Below, in pieces: positions 1 to 5,126 of a stretch of 8,353 nt of DNA; the first letter of the stretch is position 1, and every line of letters starts with the position of its first letter. Under the pieces are notes generated by a model. That model made no database searches. It saw only the letters and a list, made by a program, of their open reading frames with translations, and was not told where the DNA came from. The position numbers and the translations under genes are program-made. This DNA is from Mesorhizobium sp. (GTDB lineage: Bacteria > Pseudomonadota > Alphaproteobacteria > Rhizobiales > Rhizobiaceae), in the NCBI GenBank assembly GCA_019509685.1, contig JAEKLU010000038.1, forward strand, positions 1-8,353, in the 5' to 3' direction.

Positions 1-886
1 GGCCCGGCGACTCGCCGTCTATGTCGACCAGGGCGCCGTTCTTCTCGATATCGCCCAACGGCTCGACCAGCACCTTGCGCCCACGCAGGATGGTGATTGC
101 CGGATGGTTGCGGTGCCGGCCGCCATAGAGCAGCCGGATGTCCCTTATCAGGCCGAGCTTGCCGGCGGCGCGCAGGATGACGATGTCGAACTGGCCGTCG
201 GCGAGGTCGGCGTCCGGCGCGATCATCATGCCGCCGCCGAAAAATTTCCCGTTGGCTACCGCCACCAACGCCATGCGCGCCTCGATCGGTTCGCCGTCGT
301 CGATGGTGATCCGGACGTCCTGGAAGCGATACCGGACAAACTCCAGCACCGTGCGCCAGAAGAACAGCGCCTTGGCCGAGACCCTGCCCTTGCGCTTGTC
401 GGCGTTGACGGCGCGATCCGTCGCGCCGGACAGGCCGAGGCTGGCGATGTTGATGAAATGGCGGCTGGCCAGCGCGCCGTGGTCGTCGATGTAGCAAATG
501 CGACCGGCGTCGATTTTCCGCGCCTTGGCATCGGCGATACGCTTCAGTGTGGCGTCGATGCCGCGCGGCAGGCCAAGCCCGCGCGCGAAGTCGATGCCGG
601 TGCCGCAGGGCAGAAGCCCCAGCGCGCTTTCGCGGCCGGTCTCGTGCTGCGCCTGCAGCAGCCCGTCGGCCACCTCGCTGGCGGTGCCGTCGCCGCCGGC
701 CGCGATCACCAGGTCGCATCCGCCGGCGGCAAGGTCGATCGACAACCGCTCGGCGTCGCCGCCGGCTTGCGTCTCGCGCAGCACGAAATCGCCGAAATTC
801 CTGTTGAGCGACGCCGCCGCCTCCGCCCAATGCCGCTTGAGCTTGCCGCCGCCGGCAATCGGATTTAGAACCACCCCGACCTTCAA
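1..886 (-). CDS. Diacylglycerol kinase family lipid kinase (YegS/BmrU type), 3' end beyond window
   Basis: Members of this family transfer the ATP gamma-phosphate to diacylglycerol or a related lipid at the inner face of the membrane. Seen: 295 complete codons. The N-terminus VGVVLNPIAGGGK (residues 3-15) is the usual first strand and Gly-rich turn. The catalytic-domain nucleotide signature GGDGT is at 64-68, LPCGTGIDFARGLGLP at 92-107, and FFGGGMMIAPDADLADG lies in the C-terminal domain. The reading frame leaves the window at ALVDIDGESPG, the typical final segment, so I infer that only about 10-30 residues are missing. The start is TTG (886-884), chosen because GGGGGAGG lies 5 bases upstream and the next residues match the family N-terminus. 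Odd: the conserved Asn of the GTxND motif is Ile (residue 98, codon ATC). The lipid substrate cannot be told from sequence. It is transcribed away from everything else nearby and has a long leader with repeats. Confidence 0.93.
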   Translation of the reverse strand, partial: MKVGVVLNPIAGGGKLKRHWAEAAASLNRNFGDFVLRETQAGGDAERLSIDLAAGGCDLVIAAGGDGTASEVADGLLQAQHETGRESALGLLPCGTGIDFARGLGLPRGIDATLKRIADAKARKIDAGRICYIDDHGALASRHFINIASLGLSGATDRAVNADKRKGRVSAKALFFWRTVLEFVRYRFQDVRITIDDGEPIEARMALVAVANGKFFGGGMMIAPDADLADGQFDIVILRAAGKLGLIRDIRLLYGGRHRNHPAITILRGRKVLVEPLGDIEKNGALVDIDGESPG

Positions 887-891
887 ACTGA

Positions 892-899
892 CCTCCCCC
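892..899 (-). promoter_or_regulatory. Strong ribosome-binding site deciding a TTG start
   Basis: On the minus strand GGGGGAGG sits 5 bases before the TTG at 886-884. No ATG or GTG in the kinase frame lies closer to the conserved N-terminal strand, so this site fixes the start of the lipid kinase. A TTG start behind a near-perfect Shine-Dalgarno sequence often gives moderate translation; that last point is inference. Confidence 0.75.
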
Positions 900-901
900 G
901 A

Positions 902-1069
902 GGCAGGCTGTCCAAAACGCGCGGCGGATGCCGCGCTGGCGCCCAAAAGCCTTTGCCGGCCCAAAGCCTTGCCGGGCCAAAGTCTTTTGCCGGCATTGAA
1001 ACGCGGACCGGGCGGCGGGGCAAGGCTCCAGTATCCGAGTGCAACCGAAAAGCGGGGCAGGCTGTCCAA
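902..1069. repeat. 14-bp direct repeat pair in the lipid-kinase leader
   Basis: GGCAGGCTGTCCAA occurs at 902-915 and again, identically, at 1056-1069, with 140 bases between the copies. On the minus strand it reads TTGGACAGCCTGCC. The copy nearer the kinase abuts its ribosome-binding site. The pair brackets the tandem repeat at 943-994. Either a small internal duplication or a pair of protein-binding sites would fit; the sequence does not decide. Confidence 0.55.
943..994. repeat. Three degenerate tandem copies of an 18/16/18-bp unit
   Basis: Three adjacent units follow one another without gaps: CCAAAAGCCTTTGCCGGC (943-960), CCAAAGCCTTGCCGGG (961-976) and CCAAAGTCTTTTGCCGGC (977-994). Unit lengths of 18, 16 and 18 do not preserve a reading frame, so this is not a protein repeat. 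The array lies in the 5' leader of the minus-strand lipid kinase, 57 bases or more upstream of its start. GCCGGC and CAAAGGCTTTTG are themselves near-palindromic, so the leader RNA could fold in alternative ways. Confidence 0.6.
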
Positions 1070-1180
1070 GGAGTTCGGCTGGCAAATTCCGAGGCTTTTG
1101 CCATTGGTCCCCGATAATCCCGCTATCCACAGGGCCGAGGGCATTCCGCAAACCGCTTACCCGGCGTACGTTAAACCCAT

Positions 1181-1561
1181 CTCAGGCGGCTACCGATCGC
1201 CCAGCCGAAAGGCGAAAGTGAAAGGCGGATTTCCTGAGGCCCGTACGGCCCAGAACGAGAGCAGGCTTGCCTGTTCGAGGGACGGAAGCCGAGACCTACG
1301 GGGCCGCGGAAAGCGTGCCAACGCCGACGGCGGACCGATGCTGCCATGAAGGACGGCAAAAACCTTCGATGGCGCGCAGGGCAAAGCCCGCAAGGGTGGA
1401 GACCGGCGTGGTCTGGAACGGGCGCTGCCCTCGGGTGGCGACTGGCAGGACCGTCAAAATCAAGGCCGACCTGGCGCGACATCTTTCGGGAGTTGCTGCC
1501 GAGATCGTGTCCTGATCTGACAGGGAGGCGCTGGGAGAAATCCCAGCGCCAACTGTCTTTT
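1181..1561 (+). ncRNA. Candidate structured transcript of unknown family ending in an intrinsic terminator
   Basis: No known gene or RNA family was recognised here, yet the plus strand is dense in hairpins and ends at a very strong terminator. Stems visible: CTCAGG/CCTGAG (1181-1186 with 1233-1238) enclosing GCC-GAAA-GGC (1204-1213); an 11-bp-class hairpin, GCCATGAAGG (1343-1352) with CCTTCGATGGC (1363-1373, one bulged G); AGACC/GGTCT (1400-1404 with 1410-1414); GGGC/GCCC (1420-1423 with 1427-1430). I looked for the conserved cores of RNase P RNA, tmRNA, SRP RNA and the cobalamin riboswitch and did not see them. The 5' end is a guess; a weak promoter-like stretch (TTGCCA at 1098 and CTATCC at 1123, spacer 19) lies upstream. 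Alternatively it is an mRNA: a 48-codon ORF (1369-1515) ends 3 bases before the terminator stem, but it has no good ribosome-binding site. Confidence 0.3.
1519..1561 (+). terminator. Rho-independent terminator with GAAA tetraloop
   Basis: GGCGCTGGGA (1527-1536), loop GAAA (1537-1540) and TCCCAGCGCC (1541-1550) form a perfect 10-bp GC-rich stem. An outer stem GACAG (1519-1523) pairs with CTGTC (1553-1557), and TTTT follows at 1558-1561. It acts on a plus-strand transcript, yet no confident plus-strand gene precedes it; this is the main reason to suspect a transcript between about 1100 and 1561. On the other strand there is no T-tract, so it would not serve the kinase side. Confidence 0.85.
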
Positions 1562-1604
1562 GGGGCCAGCGCTGCGGCCCGTTTGTCACCGATACATTGC
1601 CGAA

Positions 1605-1667
1605 GATGCAAAGACGACGGCGGGTGATAGCCCCTTGCTGGTAACCAGCTTCGCGCTTTGTTGCATC
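1605..1667 (+). promoter_or_regulatory. Foldable leader segment upstream of the small ORF
   Basis: GATGCAAAG (1605-1613) can pair with CTTTGTTGCATC (1656-1667) if three bases bulge out. Nested inside is a perfect hairpin, GCTGG-TAA-CCAGC (1637-1649). It lies between the strong terminator at 1561 and the ribosome-binding site at 1716-1722, so it would be in the 5' leader of the 1730-1888 ORF if transcription starts just after the terminator. No riboswitch class was recognised and no T-tract follows. No convincing promoter was found between 1562 and 1729. Confidence 0.3.
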
Positions 1668-1729
1668 GGCGGGCTGTTCCTCGTGCCAAAATCGGCTAAC
1701 GTCGAGCGTGACGTGAAGGGGGATGCTTC

Positions 1730-1888
1730 ATGCCGCAGACTTGGAAGCCTGCCACTGCCGGCATCTTCGCCGACCGCGCCGGCCTTTGCTTGCCGCCATG
1801 CCGCGACTTCGATCCAGAGCATGATCCCGAAAAGTGGGAACCGGTTTTCGGAAGAAGATCATGCTCCGACAAAGAACGCGCGGCCTGA
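1730..1888 (+). CDS. Small ORF, 52 residues, C-terminal half derived from a palindromic repeat
   Basis: Not recognised as a known protein. The ATG at 1730 is preceded by AAGGGGG (1716-1722) with 7 bases between, a better ribosome-binding site than the gene downstream has. The product begins MPQTWKPATAGIFADRAG. From residue 28 it runs through the palindromic element, giving DPEHDPEKWEPVFG, a peptide that this repeat type typically produces in this frame. The stop TGA (1886-1888) is separated by one base from the ATG of the 375-residue gene, an arrangement suited to translational coupling or to a leader ORF that controls it. It may instead be untranslated. What the sequence shows is the spacing and the ribosome-binding site; expression is inference. 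Confidence 0.4.
   Translation: MPQTWKPATAGIFADRAGLCLPPCRDFDPEHDPEKWEPVFGRRSCSDKERAA
1816..1866. repeat. Rhizobiales palindromic repeat (RIME/REP-like)
   Basis: The ends are inverted: GAGCATGATC at 1817-1826 and GATCATGCTC at 1857-1866. The interior pairs CCGAAAA (1828-1834) with TTTTCGG (1845-1851). I recognise this as the common intergenic palindrome of Mesorhizobium and related genera. Here it lies inside the small ORF 1730-1888 and ends 23 bases before the ATG of the 375-residue gene, so it would form a stable hairpin just upstream of that start codon in the mRNA. Confidence 0.9.
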
Positions 1889-1889
1889 C

Positions 1890-3017
1890 ATGTTCCTGCT
1901 GCGCTGGCTGAGACGGCTCATCAAGACAATCCTCCGCCTGATCGTTCTCGTCGTGTTGATCCCGGTCGCCGGACTGGCCTACGGTTTCCTGACCACCTCG
2001 TCCCTCGACAAGACTCCGCTGCCCGGCGTCGCCGATGGTACTCCGCCGTCAGCGTTGGCCTCCAAGATCAGGCAAGCGGCGCAGGACTATCAGGTGCCGC
2101 CGCAGTCGACTTGGCTCGCTTACCCGAAATGGGCGGCCGTCTATGCCGCGCGCGACTACGCCGCCTTTGTCGACAAGGACCAGCCGAGCGGCTTTCCCTA
2201 TTGGAGCTATATCGGCCACTACTGGCAGGATTACGCGATCGTCATCCGCGTCACCTCCGCGCGCGGCATCGACATCCTCGACTACGTGGTGCCGACGGTC
2301 ATCGGCACCGGCCTGACGATCGACGGCGCCCTGCAATGGGCCTACGAAAACACGGTCGGCCGCGTCACAGAGGTAATCGCCGGCAAGCGCATCGCGGTCG
2401 ATATCTATCAAGCGAAGGCGGCGGGGGAGTACGCCTCTCTTCTCGAGACCAAACCCTGGTCGGACTTTCCCTATGCCGAAAAGCGCGCCGGGCTGTTTGC
2501 CGTCCAACCCGCCGTCGGCGACGATTCCATCCGCACCAGCGAACGCAAGCTCGCCTTCGGCCTCGCCGACACCGTCAAGCAATGGTGCGCCGATCTGACC
2601 AAATCGCTATTCCCCGCCGTCGACGATCCGGGCCCCTCCGACATCCATATCTGGGCCAAGGGCCCGGTTGGCGAGACGACGCGCAATGAGCCCGACACGC
2701 TTCTCGAACGCGATCTTGGCGCCGACGGCACCGTCTTCATCACCAGGCAGGCAACGCTCGCCGAGATGATCCCGCGCCTCATCGACAAGGGCGTCTCCTT
2801 GGTCGAGATCGGCGGCAATGACGAGGTTCTTGTCACGGTGACCTCAAGCGCGGCGATCACCGCGCCCGAGGGCTCGCGCGCGTTGTTCAGCCATCCGATC
2901 CCGGTCACGCCCGACACACGCCGCACCGCTTTCGCGGTCGCCGTGCGCAAGCTGCACACCTTCCTGCCGGCACTGGCCAAGGCCGGCGCCAAACTGGAGC
3001 GCATCTATACCGACTGA
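1890..3017 (+). CDS. Membrane-anchored protein of unknown function, 375 residues
   Basis: I do not recognise the family. Seen: a basic N-terminus (MFLLRWLRRLIK) followed by one hydrophobic helix at about residues 13-33 with no clear cleavage site, suggesting an N-in anchor with the rest in the periplasm. The remainder is soluble and rich in aromatic residues near the front (GFPYWSYIGHYWQDYAIVI at about 109-127), with a compact C-terminus ending AGAKLERIYTD. No catalytic motif stands out. The start at 1890 was chosen because it gives a natural anchor; the frame stays open further upstream, but those codons would translate the palindromic repeat. The ATG has no evident ribosome-binding site and lies one base after the stop of the 1730-1888 ORF, so coupled translation is plausible. 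The next gene on this strand starts 230 bases later, with no terminator seen in between. Confidence 0.85.
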   Translation: MFLLRWLRRLIKTILRLIVLVVLIPVAGLAYGFLTTSSLDKTPLPGVADGTPPSALASKIRQAAQDYQVPPQSTWLAYPKWAAVYAARDYAAFVDKDQPSGFPYWSYIGHYWQDYAIVIRVTSARGIDILDYVVPTVIGTGLTIDGALQWAYENTVGRVTEVIAGKRIAVDIYQAKAAGEYASLLETKPWSDFPYAEKRAGLFAVQPAVGDDSIRTSERKLAFGLADTVKQWCADLTKSLFPAVDDPGPSDIHIWAKGPVGETTRNEPDTLLERDLGADGTVFITRQATLAEMIPRLIDKGVSLVEIGGNDEVLVTVTSSAAITAPEGSRALFSHPIPVTPDTRRTAFAVAVRKLHTFLPALAKAGAKLERIYTD

Positions 3018-3247
3018 GGCGATATGGCTGTCGGACGGAGGCGAGCCGGCACGTCAGTGCGACCAGCTTCCCGTCGAAACGACGCCGCTTTCCACGGCGA
3101 CGCTGTCCAACGCGCCGCCCGCTCTCGTTTCGCGCTGGAAGCCAAAATCCCGCCTTGTTCGCGCGCGATGGGATATCGTGTGTCGCTGGAGCCATTGGCG
3201 ACATGGACCTGAATGGCTGCCGGGGGGCATCTCGAAGGGACGAGACC

Positions 3248-3763
3248 GTGATCAAGACCGCCCTTATCGCCATGACCATTGTCGGCTGCGACTGCGACGC
3301 CAAGCTGTGCGAATATATCGGCGAGACGCCGGCCAAATGGGCAACGATCGCCGATTGCGAAGCGGCGATGAAGAGCCAGATCCTGCATCAGCGCAATTTC
3401 AATTATCCGCTGGTCTCGGGCATCTGCCGCGAGAAGGGCTCGGCTTCCTCCGCCGAGCTCGCCGCGAAGGCGTCGAAGCCCGACCTCAAGCCGGCGAACC
3501 GCACGGTCGAGACCGATGCACCGCTGCCGCCGGAACTCAGCCATCGCCCGAGCGCGCCGGTTGGCGGAACGGTGACAGCCAGCGAAACGGCGGCCGCCAG
3601 GCCGGTCGCCTTCGAAAGCGCGGTCGACGGTGGCCGCGCGGTCGTCTATCGCACCAAGGCCGGCTATGCGGTGGTCAAGACCGATCTCGGCCGTGCCGCT
3701 GGCGCAACGGTGGACGCAGCCAAGCGGTCGGCAAACTGGCTTGCCGGTTTGACCGGACTCTAG
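3248..3763 (+). CDS. Small cysteine-rich protein of unknown function, 171 residues
   Basis: I cannot name the family. The start chosen is GTG at 3248, with GAAGGGA (3234-3240) about 7 bases upstream; in-frame ATGs at 3155 and 3203 lack such a site and would add unlikely sequence. The N-terminus MIKTALIAMTIVGCDCDAK is a short hydrophobic stretch running into Cys. Five cysteines lie within the first 60 residues (14, 16, 21, 37, 60). IVGC at 11-14 resembles a lipobox, but the leader would be only 13 residues, shorter than usual, so lipidation is doubtful. A low-complexity Pro/Ala-rich middle (about 64-118) leads to a C-terminal piece with GGRAVVYRTKAGYAVVKTDL. The stop codon TAG is the first three bases of the palindromic repeat at 3761, so the original C-terminus may have been altered by that insertion. 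Codon use is like that of its neighbours. Confidence 0.75.
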   Translation: MIKTALIAMTIVGCDCDAKLCEYIGETPAKWATIADCEAAMKSQILHQRNFNYPLVSGICREKGSASSAELAAKASKPDLKPANRTVETDAPLPPELSHRPSAPVGGTVTASETAAARPVAFESAVDGGRAVVYRTKAGYAVVKTDLGRAAGATVDAAKRSANWLAGLTGL

Positions 3764-3814
3764 AGCATTTCACCGTTTCATGGAAACGGTGAGATGCTCT
3801 AACTATTTGTTTTT
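3761..3814 (+). terminator. Probable terminator formed by the palindromic repeat
   Basis: The 19-bp-arm hairpin at 3761-3801 is followed after four bases by TTTGTTTTT (3806-3814). This is an acceptable intrinsic terminator for the plus-strand transcript. The hairpin begins inside the stop codon of the 171-residue gene, so a terminating ribosome would cover its base and could delay folding. Confidence 0.45.
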
Positions 3815-3878
3815 ACGCAATTCCGGACGGAAAACCGCACACACTTTTCCTGGTATTGCTCTAAGGCAATTCCAGGAA
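3761..3878. repeat. Composite Rhizobiales palindromic repeat with two hairpins
   Basis: The first palindrome has 19-bp arms, 3761-3779 against 3783-3801 (TAGAGCATTTCACCGTTTC outward), with loop ATG and a single G-T mismatch. A T-rich linker follows, then GCAATTCCGGACGGAAAACCGC. A second hairpin comes last: TTCCTGG-T-ATTGC (3847-3859) with GCAAT-T-CCAGGAA (3866-3878), loop TCTAAG. I recognise this as a widespread Mesorhizobium intergenic element. Its left end supplies the stop codon of the 171-residue gene. Confidence 0.88.
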
Positions 3879-3922
3879 CGAACCGCAGGCCGTCCCCCAA
3901 CGTCGCCGGCCAGGAGCTCTAA

Positions 3923-4052
3923 TTCACCCCGGCCGATATTTTCGACTGGGACTACACCAAAAACGGCCGTCGGGTCGGCAGTTTCACCGTCTGCGTGCCG
4001 TTCAAGACGATGGCGCAGGAAAAGGCCGACTATTATCGGCTTCGACTGCTAA
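3923..4052 (+). pseudogene. Possible 3' remnant of a gene, family unknown
   Basis: After an in-frame TAA at 3920-3922, the plus strand reads FTPADIFDWDYTKNGRRVG and continues SFTVCVPFKTMAQEKADYYR. The mixed composition looks like real protein, and about four fifths of third positions are G or C, as in the neighbouring genes. There is no start codon with a ribosome-binding site, and the frame runs on into the tail of the convergent gene; a one-base shift would end it at TAA 4050-4052. It directly follows the composite repeat. I infer a decayed gene end, perhaps left by a deletion. It could also be chance. Confidence 0.3.
4020..4042 (-). terminator. Weak intrinsic terminator candidate for the DUF3137-like gene
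   Basis: On the minus strand GCCGA-TAATAG-TCGGC (4040 to 4025) is followed by CTTTT. It lies about 40 bases after the stop of the DUF3137-like gene. The five-base-pair stem is short and the T-tract minimal, so termination here is possible but not assured. Confidence 0.3.
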
Positions 4053-4079
4053 TCCGTCGCAATCCCGTCAGCGACCGCT

Positions 4080-5051
4080 TTAGCCGGCCGCCTCGTCCTT
4101 CGCGCCGATCTTGCGCACCAGCGCCGCCGTCGCCAGCATCGCGCCGAGATCGGCGATCATCGGCGCGACATGCGTCTGATAGTCGATCGGCACGGAAATC
4201 TCCGGCAGTTCGAAGAAGTTTTTCGACCGCGGCATCAACAGGAACCCGTCGCTGCCGCTGAGCGCGACGCGGGCCTGGTCGAAAGGCCAAGTCTCGCCAA
4301 GCCAGGTCAGCGCCTGCGCCAGCCGTCCCGTCACCAGCGGCCGCGCCGCCTCGACATTGTCGGTGCGGAATTCGTAGGCAGCATCGAGTTCGGCCACCCC
4401 TGACGTCAATTCCTGCATCTTGCCGGCGAACATGCCGCGGAAGAAATGCACCACCTTGTTGGCCTTGCGCGCCGCCACCAGAGTTCCCGCAAAGGGCTCG
4501 ATGGTCTCGAAGGCAACGACGATACCTTTGAAGGCGACGGTCTCGCCCTTGCCGGTTCCTTCCGAAAACCTTGCCTCGTAAAGCTCGAACGGGAAATCCT
4601 CATAGCGCCCGGAAATGATGTCGTCGAAGCGCTGCCGGTTGAAGGATCCGACCGTTTCGCGCGGCAGCCTGTCGAAGGAATTCGGCCTGATGCCATGCTG
4701 GTAGCGCACATCGCGCACGAAGCCGAAGATCATTGGCAGGAGCGTGTCGCGGAAGGATTGCTGCAGCCGGCTCGCCGGCTTGATCGCCTGGAAGTAGAGC
4801 AATACCGCGGCGATGAAGCCGCCGAGATAAAGGAAGACATGCGGCGTCGAGAACCACTGCTCGTGCGGGTCGGCGACTGTGTTGAACAGCCAGGCAATGA
4901 GCCCGACGCAGACGATGAGCAGACCGAGGAAGACCGGAACGCGCCAGCGAACCTGCCGCTGCGCCGAGGCCCGCCTCGCCTCATAAGCCTCGATGTCGCG
5001 CCTAATGCCGGCGATCACCGCCTCGCTCGGCATGAAATCCGTTGCTTCCAT
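4080..5051 (-). CDS. DUF3137-like two-helix membrane protein, 323 residues
   Basis: The architecture and central sequence resemble the DUF3137 family, whose role is unknown. Seen: an N-terminal polar region with a likely short coiled stretch (residues 10-35), a first transmembrane helix at about 38-57, a short loop, a second at about 71-88, then a soluble cytoplasmic domain. The domain includes FNRQRFDDIISGRYEDFPFELYEA-type sequence around the middle, followed by VAFKGIVVAFE and FAGTLVAARK, the pattern I associate with this family. The ATG at 5051 was chosen, with GGGGG 6 bases upstream; a TTG two codons earlier (5057) is the alternative. It lies 75 bases downstream of the CapA-like gene on the same strand, so the two may share a transcript, although a promoter-like sequence occurs in the gap. 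Family assignment is from memory of the pattern, not from a search. Confidence 0.82.
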   Translation of the reverse strand: MEATDFMPSEAVIAGIRRDIEAYEARRASAQRQVRWRVPVFLGLLIVCVGLIAWLFNTVADPHEQWFSTPHVFLYLGGFIAAVLLYFQAIKPASRLQQSFRDTLLPMIFGFVRDVRYQHGIRPNSFDRLPRETVGSFNRQRFDDIISGRYEDFPFELYEARFSEGTGKGETVAFKGIVVAFETIEPFAGTLVAARKANKVVHFFRGMFAGKMQELTSGVAELDAAYEFRTDNVEAARPLVTGRLAQALTWLGETWPFDQARVALSGSDGFLLMPRSKNFFELPEISVPIDYQTHVAPMIADLGAMLATAALVRKIGAKDEAAG

Positions 5052-5081
5052 GGCCAACCCCCGGCCGCCGCTGAGATGGCG

Positions 5082-5111
5082 ATGATAGCGGCTTTTGCGC
5101 GAAAGTCGCCA
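5082..5111 (-). promoter_or_regulatory. Possible promoter for the DUF3137-like gene
   Basis: On the minus strand TATCAT (5087-5082) matches five of six bases of the -10 consensus, and TGGCGA (5111-5106) lies 18 bases upstream as a poor -35. The -10 is about 30 bases before the ATG at 5051. If used, the DUF3137-like gene can be expressed independently of the CapA-like gene. Confidence 0.3.
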
Positions 5112-5126
5112 GCATTGGGCAGGCGC

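Noticed and set aside
104..868. 254-codon plus-strand open frame
   Set aside because: It lies entirely antisense to the lipid kinase, which carries the conserved signatures.
883..1104. 73-codon minus-strand ORF whose TGA overlaps the TTG start of the lipid kinase (TTGA)
   Set aside because: It spans the frame-breaking 18/16/18 tandem repeat, has an Arg/Pro-rich composition typical of GC-rich noncoding sequence, and has only a weak ribosome-binding site. The overlap is most simply chance.
1267..1349. tRNA- or tmRNA-like signals (CTGTTCGAGG at 1271; GCCAACGCCGAC at 1319)
   Set aside because: The T-loop-like stretch has no pairing arms, and the tag-like frame ends PMLP rather than the usual hydrophobic Ala-Ala end; no CCA acceptor or pairing partner was found.
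1171..1689. 172-codon minus-strand ORF across the intergenic region
   Set aside because: It crosses the terminator hairpin, has no ribosome-binding site, and has a composition unlike that of the real genes nearby.
3024..3212. 62-codon plus-strand ORF after the 375-residue gene
   Set aside because: The GAGG site is too close to the ATG, third-position GC bias is weak, and the product is Arg-rich without recognisable features. The rest of 3018-3247 shows no other structure.
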